Positions 1 through 5,030 of a DNA stretch of 5,180 bases are shown here, piece after piece. Made by a program: the position numbers and the translations under genes. The notes under the pieces are model-generated. The model was not told the DNA's origin. It searched no databases and worked only from the letters and a program-made list of their open reading frames with translations. How positions within the stretch are numbered: position 1 is the stretch's first letter; the number at the start of each line of letters is the position of its first letter. This DNA comes from CAYUUP01 sp964447925. Lineage in GTDB: Bacteria; Bacillota; Clostridia; Oscillospirales; Oscillospiraceae. The stretch is taken from positions 1 through 5,180 of the forward strand of contig CAYUUP010000101.1 in the NCBI GenBank assembly GCA_964447925.1, given 5' to 3'.

Positions 1-164
1 GCTATGTCGGCTGCAACGACACCACCCCCGGCAAGGAAGAGATCCGCAAGAGCATTTATGTCCCCGGCAGCATGTTTAATCGCTATGGCGAGGGCATCGT
101 TGCCGTACTGTTTGGTCTTAAGAGTGCGGAGCAGGCCATCAAGGACTGCGAAGCCGATCTTTGA
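1..164 (+). CDS. C-terminal fragment of an unrecognised protein (53 codons visible)
   Basis: An open frame enters from the left edge (first full codon at 3) and stops at TGA 162-164. The visible tail begins YVGCNDTTPGKEEIR and ends in a charged helix-like stretch, SAEQAIKDCEADL. Codon use is GC-rich at third positions, as in the other genes here. An intrinsic terminator lies 50 bases after the stop on the same strand, so the stop and frame are credible. I do not recognise the family with confidence. The ending resembles the C-terminal helix of extracellular ABC-transporter solute-binding proteins (pattern K-S-x-E-x-A-x-K-D-x-x-x-D), but this is a weak resemblance and not an assignment. The overlapping + frame starting at 4 is out of register with this one and lacks its coding-like composition. 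Confidence 0.7.
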   Translation, partial: YVGCNDTTPGKEEIRKSIYVPGSMFNRYGEGIVAVLFGLKSAEQAIKDCEADL

Positions 165-184
165 TGAAAGCAGCGTTTTCATCA
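162..184 (+). other. Small hairpin overlapping the stop codon
   Basis: TGATGAAA (162-169) is the exact reverse complement of TTTCATCA (177-184), giving an 8-bp stem with a 7-base loop. The left arm contains the TGA stop of the upstream gene. It is followed by AAAA rather than a T tract, so it is not itself a terminator. It could stabilise the transcript end together with the stronger hairpin downstream. It may also be chance. Confidence 0.35.
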
Positions 185-213
185 AAAATCGGGCTGTATC
201 AAAGCAATCATTT

Positions 214-255
214 TATCCCTCTCGGTCAGCTTCGCTGACCGAGAGGGATATTTTT
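214..255 (+). terminator. Strong intrinsic (Rho-independent) terminator
   Basis: A perfect 17-bp stem pairs 214-230 (TATCCCTCTCGGTCAGC) with 234-250, with a TTC loop at 231-233. Five Ts follow immediately (251-255), then GC and four more Ts. On the plus strand this is a classic terminator for the gene ending at 164. The minus strand lacks a T run after the stem, so it probably does not serve the convergent U32 gene. Confidence 0.92.
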
Positions 256-387
256 GCTTTTAGTGCAGCACTTCTGACTCGTTTTGGGCTACCCGGATCC
301 TTTCGTAAGCGGTAAATCGCTGACTGGTACGAAGGAATCAGTAAATGCCAAGACTGGGAGACGGTTATCTGTCTCCTGGCCAGGTAG
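256..387. other. Intergenic region between convergent genes, with an imperfect inverted repeat
   Basis: I find no convincing open frame here. Positions 296-307 and 328-339 form an imperfect inverted repeat (10 Watson-Crick pairs, one T-G wobble, one C-A mismatch, with TTCGTA/TACGAA at its core). A nested AGCG/CGCT stem lies at 308-311/318-321, with loop GTAAAT. A second weak pairing, GGAGAC (357-362) with GTCTCC (371-376), precedes the U32 stop. On the minus strand neither is followed by a T tract, so no clear terminator for the five-gene operon is visible. Confidence 0.4.
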
Positions 388-1602
388 TCAGGAATTTGTT
401 TTCCGCCGCAGGATGGAAAGACGCGGTACCGCCAGGGGCAACGCCATGCGGAACCTCATCTGAGGGATCCGGGGCTGAACCAGCGGCAGCCCCTCCATGT
501 CCTCCATGACCCCCGCAGGGAAGGAAATGGGGCGGATGCCTGGCCCCACCAGTTCTAGGATATCCCCCTGGGAGAACTTGTTCCGCAAGGAGAGAGTGGC
601 CAGACCACCGGAGGTGCAGTCCTCTACTAGGGCACAGACCTGCCAGTCCCGGATATAGCGGGCATCATCGGTGAACTGTCCCGGCTGACCAAACCAGAAG
701 CCGGTGGAATAGGGCCGGTGGCTGACTTTGTCCACTTCCTCTCGCCAAATGGGGTCCAGCGTCAGCCCCTGCCGGGCAGCGTCCACCGCCTGACGGTAAG
801 CTCCGGTGACAACGGCGGTATAATAGGCAGATTTGGCCCGGCCCTCCAGCTTGAGGGAATCCACTCCGGCCTCCATCAGTGCTGGGATGTGTTCGATCAT
901 ACACATATCCCGGGAGTTTAGAATAAAGCTGCCGTTCTCGTCCTCGCCAATGGGGAAGAATTCTCCGGGGCGCTTCTCTTCCATCAGGGTGTAGCGATAG
1001 CGGCAGGGCTGGGCGCAAGCCCCCCGGAGGGCGTCCCGACCGGTCATATAATTGGACAGCAGACAGCGCCCGGCATAAGAGACGCACATGGCTCCGTGGA
1101 CAAAGCATTCAATTTCCAGCGATTTTGGGGTCTTTGCCCGTATTTCGGCAACTTCCTCCAGCGAAAGCTCCCGGGCCAGCACCACACGGGAAGCGCCCAG
1201 TTCGTGCCATGCGGTGGCAGACTGGTAATTCACCACATTGGCCTGGGTGGAGATGTGCCGCTGGAGCTGGGGGGCGTATCGCTCCGCCAGCTGCAGCGCC
1301 CCCAGATCGGCTAGGATCAGGGCGTCCGCCCCGGCGTCCTGGACAGCTTCCAGCCAGCCGGGCAGCCCCGCCAGATCGGTGTTCCGGGGCATGGTGTTTA
1401 CGGTGACATAGAGGGCGGCACCCGCCTGCCCACACAGCACCGCCGCTTGTCGAAGGGAGGCGGCGTCAAAGCTGGCGGCAGAAGCCCGCATACCGTAATC
1501 CGGGCCTGAGAGATAGACGGCATCTGCCCCGTAGGCCAGGGCCATGCGGAGCCGTTCCATGTCCCCAGCAGGGGCCAGCAGCTCGGGCTGATGTTCTGTC
1601 AT
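388..1602 (-). CDS. U32-family protein, TrhP/RlhA-type RNA hydroxylation protein (annotated 'peptidase U32')
   Basis: The 404-residue product opens with the family's ELLAPAGD motif (residues 7-14). It carries the U32 signature ECFVHGAMCVSYAGRCLLS at 165-183. Cysteines C173, C180, C196 and C200 match the spacing of the iron-sulfur-binding cysteines of this family. The motif L250-K-L-E-G-R is also typical. A C-terminal extension (about 320-404) resembles the accessory domain of the longer members. Characterised relatives (E. coli TrhP and RlhA, B. subtilis TrhP1/TrhP2) add hydroxyl groups to tRNA U34 or 23S rRNA; proteolysis is the older, less likely label. The mltG neighbour fits the Bacillus mltG-trmR-trhP1-trhP2 cluster, so tRNA wobble-uridine hydroxylation is the favoured inference, though only one U32 gene is present. 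The ATG is supported by AAGGAGG at 1607-1613, with a short 4-base spacer. It is the last gene of the operon. Confidence 0.93.
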   Translation of the reverse strand: MTEHQPELLAPAGDMERLRMALAYGADAVYLSGPDYGMRASAASFDAASLRQAAVLCGQAGAALYVTVNTMPRNTDLAGLPGWLEAVQDAGADALILADLGALQLAERYAPQLQRHISTQANVVNYQSATAWHELGASRVVLARELSLEEVAEIRAKTPKSLEIECFVHGAMCVSYAGRCLLSNYMTGRDALRGACAQPCRYRYTLMEEKRPGEFFPIGEDENGSFILNSRDMCMIEHIPALMEAGVDSLKLEGRAKSAYYTAVVTGAYRQAVDAARQGLTLDPIWREEVDKVSHRPYSTGFWFGQPGQFTDDARYIRDWQVCALVEDCTSGGLATLSLRNKFSQGDILELVGPGIRPISFPAGVMEDMEGLPLVQPRIPQMRFRMALPLAVPRLSILRRKTNS

Positions 1603-1606
1603 GAAT

Positions 1607-1613
1607 CCTCCTT
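1607..1613 (-). promoter_or_regulatory. Ribosome binding site of the U32 gene
   Basis: AAGGAGG on the minus strand is a near-perfect anti-16S match. Only four bases (1603-1606) separate it from the ATG at 1600-1602, which is shorter than usual. No better start is nearby, so the site fixes this start. Confidence 0.8.
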
Positions 1614-1635
1614 CTTAATATGCGAGATTGCGCTT

Positions 1636-1673
1636 CAGGCAATTCCCACCCCTGCGGGGGTGGGAATTGCCTG
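1636..1673. other. Perfect 17-bp hairpin in the mltG-U32 gap
   Basis: CAGGCAATTCCCACCCC (1636-1652) pairs perfectly with 1657-1673 around a four-base loop (TGCG on +). In the operon's transcript (minus strand) the stem is followed by AAGCGCAATC, with no U tract. On the plus strand CCTTTT follows. As an operon element it looks like an intercistronic processing, stability or attenuation hairpin rather than a full terminator. Alternatively it is a terminator of antisense transcription, with weak support from the plus-strand T run. It lies 11 bases before the next Shine-Dalgarno sequence's nearest upstream purines, so it should not sequester the U32 ribosome binding site. Confidence 0.8.
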
Positions 1674-1684
1674 CCTTTTGTGGG

Positions 1685-2902
1685 TTAACCCTCCAGTGAG
1701 TTCTTGAAATTGACAAAGTCATCATACTTGGTGAAGAAGTGGTGTACGCCGTCATCACCCAGATAGAAGTAATAATAATCGGTTTGCGCCGGATTCAGTG
1801 CTGCGGTGATGGCCGCCATGCCGGGATTAGAGATGGGACCTGCGGGAAGCCCCTTGTAGAGATAGGTGTTGTAGGGGCTGTCGATGGCTAGGTCATCATT
1901 GGCCAGGCTTTCTGTCCGTTCATCCAAAATATACTGGATGGTGGAGTCCATTTGTAAGTACCCATTGGTACCGGCGGAGGTGTTTTCCAACCGGTTATAG
2001 ATAACAGAGGCAATATTGACCTGATCGGTGCCGTCAGTCTCCTTCTCGATAATGGAGGCGATGGTGATGATCTCATCCACCGTGTAGCCCATCGCCTCTG
2101 CTGTCCCCTTCAGCTCATCGGTGAAGTGGGAGGAGAAGTTGGTCAGCATTTTGCCAAAGACATCGGCGGCGTCTCCGCCCTGATAGAAGTAATAGGTATC
2201 CGGGAAGAGATAGCCCTCTAGCCGATTGATATTCCCCAACTCAAAGTCACAGACGAAAGCATTGGAATACTGGTAATTGGCGGCGGCCTCCTCCAGTTCG
2301 GATTGGGTATTGACATCATTCTCCACCAGCAGTGTGATGATTTCATCCACCGTCATGCCCTCGGTGATGGTGACAGACACCTGGGAGCGGGCATCGGAGG
2401 ATGCGCTGAGGTTGCTTAGGAGGGCGCTGTAATCCATCTCGGTGGTCAGGACATAGGTACCAGCCACGATCTCGTCCCCCTTGTTGGTGAGGTTGGCAAA
2501 GAGACGAAAGAGGAATTTATACTCAATAAAGCCTTCGTCATAGAGCAGATCGGTGACGTCATCCAGATTGGCGTTTCTGTCAGTCAGCTGAATCTCGGCC
2601 TCCATATAGTCCTTGTCCAGAGCCAGCACATCCTCTGCCCAGTGCCAACCCAAAGTAGCCAGCACAAAGCTGATGACTGCCACGCCCACAATATAGCCCA
2701 GGGCAATGGCAGCACCCCGCAGGATCCGGCCACTGCCCGCTCTCTTTTTTTTCTTTTTTCTTTTTTTCCCATTTTGGCCGGAGGAACCGGTGGAGCGTTG
2801 GGGCTGGCTCCGCCTGGCGTTTTTAGGAACCGGAGTAAAGGTTCCCGTGTCACCAAGGCTCAGATCGGCGGGGTCAAACTCGAAGCGGTTGTTGTCAGAC
2901 AT
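1685..2902 (-). CDS. mltG: Endolytic murein transglycosylase MltG (YceG/YrrL family)
   Basis: MltG is a membrane-anchored lytic transglycosylase that cleaves nascent glycan strands, thought to set their length. The 405-residue protein has a polar, Lys/Arg-rich cytoplasmic N terminus (about 1-60, with the basic cluster GKKRKKKKKRAGSGR at 45-59). One membrane segment (about 61-84) and a long extracellular part follow. A LysM-like region lies around 105-195 and includes VTITEGMTVDEI. The catalytic domain shows LEGYLFPDTYYFY (228-240), ASIIEKETD (282-290, with the catalytic glutamate in EKE, probably E286), ASVIYNRL (298-305), LQMDSTIQYIL (316-326) and GLPAGPISNPGMAAI (351-365). The closing GVHHFFTKY (385-393) is near the usual H-x-F motif. 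The length exceeds the B. subtilis homologue mainly through the N terminus. The ATG overlaps the cyclo-ligase stop by 8 bases and has AAGGAG at 2912-2917 with a 9-base spacer, so translation is probably coupled. Confidence 0.96.
   Translation of the reverse strand: MSDNNRFEFDPADLSLGDTGTFTPVPKNARRSQPQRSTGSSGQNGKKRKKKKKRAGSGRILRGAAIALGYIVGVAVISFVLATLGWHWAEDVLALDKDYMEAEIQLTDRNANLDDVTDLLYDEGFIEYKFLFRLFANLTNKGDEIVAGTYVLTTEMDYSALLSNLSASSDARSQVSVTITEGMTVDEIITLLVENDVNTQSELEEAAANYQYSNAFVCDFELGNINRLEGYLFPDTYYFYQGGDAADVFGKMLTNFSSHFTDELKGTAEAMGYTVDEIITIASIIEKETDGTDQVNIASVIYNRLENTSAGTNGYLQMDSTIQYILDERTESLANDDLAIDSPYNTYLYKGLPAGPISNPGMAAITAALNPAQTDYYYFYLGDDGVHHFFTKYDDFVNFKNSLEG
2745..2767 (-). repeat. Triple A-tract inside the mltG poly-lysine segment
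   Basis: On the coding strand the sequence reads seven As, G, six As, G, eight As (plus-strand T runs at 2761-2767, 2754-2759 and 2745-2752). It encodes the lysine-rich stretch just before the membrane segment. Homopolymers of this length can cause polymerase or ribosome slippage. The frame is intact in this copy. Confidence 0.85.
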
Positions 2903-3467
2903 GTGAAATAACTCCTTTTTCCGTTACCACGATATCCACTGGCCTGTCCCATTCCGCAAGGGGAAGGGCATCTTGGAGAAGAGCATCCCGGCACAGGCAT
3001 ACCGTTACGGCAGGCAGGCCGGGCAGGAATCGGTCGTAGAAGCCGCCCCCCTGCCCCAGACGATAGCCTTGGCGGTCACAGCAGAGAGCAGGGATTAGGG
3101 CCAGGCCGATCTTCTCCCGTGAGACCAGTGGGGCGGAGCAATCTGGCTCCAGCATACCGTAAGGATGTCGGATGAGATTGTCCCCCGGCGCGAAAGCACG
3201 AATCTCCAACTGGCTACCCGGCAGGCACCGGGGTAGGCAGAGACATTTGCCCATCCTGTGCAGGGGGAGGAACAGTCGAGCAGTATCCGGTTCCCTCCCT
3301 ACACCGTAAAACAGCAGGACAGTTTCCGTCTGGGCCAGCTGGGGCAGGGACAGGAAAGCGGCAAGGAGGGCATCATCGCTGGCACTCCGGATCTCCGGCG
3401 GGATACAGCGCAGTTCCTGCCGCACTGTCCGGCGGAGGGCAGACTTGGTGGCTGCCAAATCAGCCAC
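2895..3467 (-). CDS. 5-formyltetrahydrofolate cyclo-ligase (MTHFS)
   Basis: This enzyme uses ATP to convert 5-formyl-THF to 5,10-methenyl-THF, returning the storage folate to the one-carbon pool. The 190-residue length is normal for the family. The N-terminal K8-S-A-L-R12 motif is present. A Y-G-x-x-E-P substrate-region motif lies at 103-108. The diagnostic nucleotide-binding motif DRQGYRLGQGGGFYDRFL spans 131-148, and WDRPVDIVVTEKGV lies at 173-186. The start is GTG (3465-3467), overlapping the DJ-1 stop by 8 bases. Its own Shine-Dalgarno candidate, GGGAGG at 3480-3485, sits 12 bases away, which is long, so expression probably relies on coupling to the upstream gene. It is unusually rich in cysteine (nine: 21, 75, 77, 81, 110, 129, 130, 157, 159). 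No common symbol is assigned because bacterial names vary (fau, ygfA, yqgN). Confidence 0.95.
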   Translation of the reverse strand: MADLAATKSALRRTVRQELRCIPPEIRSASDDALLAAFLSLPQLAQTETVLLFYGVGREPDTARLFLPLHRMGKCLCLPRCLPGSQLEIRAFAPGDNLIRHPYGMLEPDCSAPLVSREKIGLALIPALCCDRQGYRLGQGGGFYDRFLPGLPAVTVCLCRDALLQDALPLAEWDRPVDIVVTEKGVISHV

Positions 3468-3996
3468 GGAAATGAATGGCCTCCCGCACCTGCTCGGCGG
3501 CCTCCGTCCCCCGCAGCAGTGCTACCAGCTTCAGTCCGAACTGGAAGGAGGAGCCAGCGGCCTCGCCGGTAATATAGGGGCCGTCCACCACTACGGGGAC
3601 ACCCAGCTCTAGCATAGCACCATCCATCTCGTCTTCCATACCAGGGTAGATGACAGCCCGACGTCCCTCAAGCAGGCCCAGCCCCGCCAGAATGGAGGGG
3701 GCGGCGCAGATGGCCGCCACCCGGCACCGACAGGAGCGGAGAATGGAGAGGGCTCTGCCCGAACGGCTGATGACATCTACACCGCCCAACCCACCGGGCA
3801 GGAAGATCAGTTCGGCGGCCTCCGGATCCAGCTTTTCCAGCGTGCAGTCCGCCCGGACGGTGATGCCGTGGCTGCTGGTGACATATTCCCCCTCCAGGCC
3901 CACCAGGGCCACGGGGATGCCCGCCCTGCGCATTAGATCCACGGGGACAACAGCTTCGGATTCCTCAAATCCTGAGCCAAGCAGTACATATACCAT
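3460..3996 (-). CDS. DJ-1/PfpI (ThiJ/YajL-like) family protein
   Basis: This is a 178-residue single-domain protein of the DJ-1 branch of the class I glutamine amidotransferase-like fold. The N terminus has GFEESEAVVPVDLMRRAGI (9-27), closely matching human DJ-1; E14 aligns with its active-site Glu18. FLPGG (65-69) precedes the nucleophile elbow AAICAAPSIL (94-103), where C97 matches Cys106. The closing ITGEAAGSSFQFGLKLV (142-158) matches the family's T-x-x-G-x-x-x-x-F. The position of DJ-1 His126 is Y117, as in many bacterial members. Relatives are reported as chaperones, glyoxalases or contested protein deglycases; the precise job here is unknown. The older label 'thiazole monophosphate biosynthesis ThiJ' should not be used. 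The ATG is preceded by AGGAGG at 4007-4012. It starts 18 bases after the kinase stop, so it is co-transcribed. Confidence 0.93.
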   Translation of the reverse strand: MVYVLLGSGFEESEAVVPVDLMRRAGIPVALVGLEGEYVTSSHGITVRADCTLEKLDPEAAELIFLPGGLGGVDVISRSGRALSILRSCRCRVAAICAAPSILAGLGLLEGRRAVIYPGMEDEMDGAMLELGVPVVVDGPYITGEAAGSSFQFGLKLVALLRGTEAAEQVREAIHFRG

Positions 3997-4006
3997 GGGT
4001 ATAATT

Positions 4007-4012
4007 CCTCCT
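4007..4012 (-). promoter_or_regulatory. Ribosome binding site of the DJ-1 family gene
   Basis: A perfect AGGAGG on the minus strand lies two bases after the TAA of the kinase and 10 bases before the ATG at 3994-3996. It supports this start and an intact operon junction. Confidence 0.8.
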
Positions 4013-4014
4013 AA

Positions 4015-4686
4015 TTATTCCAAAATAGGTACTATTTTTTTCCAGATTTCCTGGTGAATGCTTTCCACCGACCGCGGCGCACCCTCTGTAGCGCAACGGA
4101 TGACCTGCCAGCCCAGCGTCTCTGCCGCCCGGATGCCCGCCTGACGGCAGAGATGGAGATAGGCGGCATCTCGCTCGTGGAGGTCGGCCTGGGTGTGGGT
4201 GGCCGCCTGGCGAGATGCAAGCAGGGCGTTGGCTACGGATTCCGGCATATCCAGATAAAAGACCAGATCGGGCCGGGGCAGCGCCAGTCGGTCAAACTCG
4301 AAGTCATAGAGCCAGCGGAAGAAACCCTCCCGATCTTCCTTTGGCAGTTTCACCGCCTGATGGACAGCGTTGGAGGTGGTGTAGCGGTCGGCGATAACCA
4401 GCCCTCCCTGCCGGTACCACGTCCCCCAGTCATCCGTGAGAAAGGAGGCACAGCGATCTACGGCGTAAAAGGCGGAGGCGGCATAGGCGTTGACTCCGTC
4501 GGGATTATCGGAAAACTCCCCATTCAAATACATCCGCACCAGGGCGGAGGACTTTGCCTCATACCGGGGGAAACGCACCTTGCGGAAGGGGATGCTTTCT
4601 AACATCAGCCGGGTTTCCAGCCGGGCAAGCTGGGTGGATTTCCCGGAGCCATCGGCCCCTTCCAGCACAATAAGCCTGCCGGGCAT
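4015..4686 (-). CDS. Divergent thymidylate kinase (dTMP kinase-like)
   Basis: This protein is predicted to phosphorylate dTMP to dTDP with ATP in the cytoplasm. The 223-residue product begins with a Walker A motif EGADGSGKST (9-18). It then has FPRYEAKSSALVRMYLNGEF (39-58), the DRY motif at 100-102 within ADRYTTSNAVHQ, the strand LPRPDLVFYLDMP (136-148) and a probable lid segment around 155-172. The usual bacterial REPGGT substrate loop is missing. In its place is an F-P-R/x-Y-L arrangement, closer to the FPxR...YL pattern of eukaryote-type enzymes. I associate such proteins with Oscillospiraceae genomes, from memory. Another deoxynucleotide or nucleoside kinase role is possible. The ATG has GAGGAGG at 4694-4700 with a 7-base spacer, and a promoter lies 34 bases further upstream. 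It is first in the five-gene operon, which suits a housekeeping role with the folate enzyme two genes down. Confidence 0.88.
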   Translation of the reverse strand: MPGRLIVLEGADGSGKSTQLARLETRLMLESIPFRKVRFPRYEAKSSALVRMYLNGEFSDNPDGVNAYAASAFYAVDRCASFLTDDWGTWYRQGGLVIADRYTTSNAVHQAVKLPKEDREGFFRWLYDFEFDRLALPRPDLVFYLDMPESVANALLASRQAATHTQADLHERDAAYLHLCRQAGIRAAETLGWQVIRCATEGAPRSVESIHQEIWKKIVPILE

Positions 4687-4693
4687 ATCAAGG

Positions 4694-4700
4694 CCTCCTC
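4694..4700 (-). promoter_or_regulatory. Ribosome binding site of the thymidylate kinase gene
   Basis: GAGGAGG on the minus strand lies 7 bases before the ATG at 4684-4686, which is ideal spacing. It settles the start of the first gene in the operon. Confidence 0.85.
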
Positions 4701-4719
4701 ACAATTACAGATGACTTAC

Positions 4720-4748
4720 AGTATACCACGGATCAGAAAAAATGTCCA
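4720..4748 (-). promoter_or_regulatory. Sigma-A-type promoter of the tmk operon
   Basis: On the minus strand, TGGACA (4743-4748; 5 of 6 to TTGACA) and TATACT (4720-4725; 5 of 6 to TATAAT) are separated by exactly 17 bases that include a T6 run. Transcription should begin near 4713, giving a leader of about 27 bases that contains the Shine-Dalgarno sequence. No other good promoter is visible further down the operon. Confidence 0.82.
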
Positions 4749-4780
4749 GAGGTGGCGGGAGATTTGGCAGAAAGCCCCCC

Positions 4781-4798
4781 GGAAAGCATTGCCTTTCC
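4781..4798. promoter_or_regulatory. Short dyad overlapping the -35 box of the plus-strand promoter
   Basis: GGAAAG (4781-4786) and CTTTCC (4793-4798) form a 6-bp dyad with a 6-base spacer. The second half overlaps the TTGCCT -35 element at 4789-4794. The position is right for a repressor operator in the 40 bases between the two divergent -35 boxes. The dyad is short enough to occur by chance. Confidence 0.3.
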
Positions 4799-4817
4799 CG
4801 TGAAAATCTAGTATAAT
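4789..4817 (+). promoter_or_regulatory. Sigma-A-type promoter of the micro-gene
   Basis: TTGCCT (4789-4794; 4 of 6 to consensus) is followed after exactly 17 bases by a perfect TATAAT (4812-4817). The start of transcription would be near 4824, with AGGAGG ten bases later. It is divergent from the tmk operon promoter. Confidence 0.8.
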
Positions 4818-4833
4818 AGTGAACCAAATACCC

Positions 4834-4846
4834 AGGAGGAAAGGGG
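4834..4846 (+). promoter_or_regulatory. Ribosome binding region of the micro-gene
   Basis: AGGAGG (4834-4839) is followed by a second purine block, AAAAGGGG (to 4846). AGGAGG is 12 bases from the GTG at 4852 and 18 from the ATG at 4858. The GGGG block is 5 bases from the GTG and 11 from the ATG. The spacing favours GTG 4852 slightly, and both codons are in one frame. Confidence 0.6.
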
Positions 4847-4851
4847 CTTTT

Positions 4852-4980
4852 GTGCGCATGGCGGGCTTAATCGAAAAAAAGAGGGACGGCATAGAGCTGG
4901 GCCCCAGCAGAGTTGAGTACATTGATATCGGGATAAACCGGTGGTACATTGGATACGACAAGTACACCGCAAAGATCTGA
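4852..4980 (+). CDS. Orphan small protein of 40-42 residues
   Basis: An open frame begins at GTG 4852 (42 codons) or ATG 4858 (40 codons) and ends at TGA 4978-4980. I recognise no family. From the ATG it begins MAGLIEKKRDG, with a basic/acidic patch, and ends in the aromatic-rich GINRWYIGYDKYTAKI (residues 25-40: one Trp and three Tyr in the last 12). There is no signal peptide or membrane segment and no cysteine. Alternating hydrophobic residues in the second half suggest beta strands. Support for a real gene comes from its setting: a good promoter 35 bases upstream of the GTG, a strong Shine-Dalgarno sequence, codon use in keeping with its neighbours and a terminator starting 8 bases after the stop. 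The transcript would be about 200 bases. It might instead be a regulatory RNA with an incidental frame. The minus-strand frame covering this region (4716-5015) starts with TTG inside the terminator and is not credible. Confidence 0.65.
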   Translation: MRMAGLIEKKRDGIELGPSRVEYIDIGINRWYIGYDKYTAKI

Positions 4981-4988
4981 GGAAAGAA

Positions 4989-5030
4989 AAGCGCCTGATT
5001 GTTTTTCTCTAACAATCAGGCGCTTCTTTT
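4989..5030. terminator. Bidirectional intrinsic terminator between convergent genes
   Basis: A 15-bp perfect stem pairs 4989-5003 (AAGCGCCTGATTGTT) with 5011-5025 around a 7-base loop. On the plus strand it is followed by CTTTTATT, serving the micro-gene. On the minus strand it is followed by TTCTTTCC (TTTTCTTTCC counting the last two stem bases), serving the gene that ends at 5029. The TAA stop of that gene lies in the plus-strand T tract, showing very compact convergent ends. Confidence 0.88.

Noticed and set aside
4..315. Plus-strand 103-residue open frame at the left edge
   Set aside because: It is out of frame with the credible gene end at 1-164 and reads straight through the terminator hairpin. 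It is rich in Arg/Ser/Pro, typical of an out-of-frame GC-rich shadow.
351..376. GGAGAC/GTCTCC pairing as a terminator for the tmk operon
   Set aside because: The stem has six pairs with an 8-base loop, and no T tract follows on the minus strand, so it is too weak to call.
1614..1672. Possible separate promoter for the U32 gene on the minus strand (TTGCCT, 16 bases, TATTAA)
   Set aside because: The -10 matches only 4 of 6 and the implied transcription start falls within the Shine-Dalgarno sequence. The TTGCCT is simply part of the 17-bp hairpin arm.
3650..4057. Plus-strand 135-residue open frame antisense to the DJ-1 gene
   Set aside because: It is a Ser/Arg/Pro-rich shadow with no recognisable motif or ribosome binding site, and it overlaps a well-supported gene.
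4054..4602. Plus-strand 182-residue open frame antisense to the thymidylate kinase
   Set aside because: It lies wholly inside a gene with clear kinase motifs, has no ribosome binding site or promoter, and its Gly/Val-rich sequence mirrors the complementary codons.
4716..5015. Minus-strand 99-residue open frame upstream of tmk
   Set aside because: Its start is a TTG inside the terminator hairpin, with no ribosome binding site, and it runs antisense through the micro-gene and both promoters. It would end within the tmk promoter region. Its composition (Phe/Leu/Pro-rich, no motif) looks like a shadow of the plus strand.
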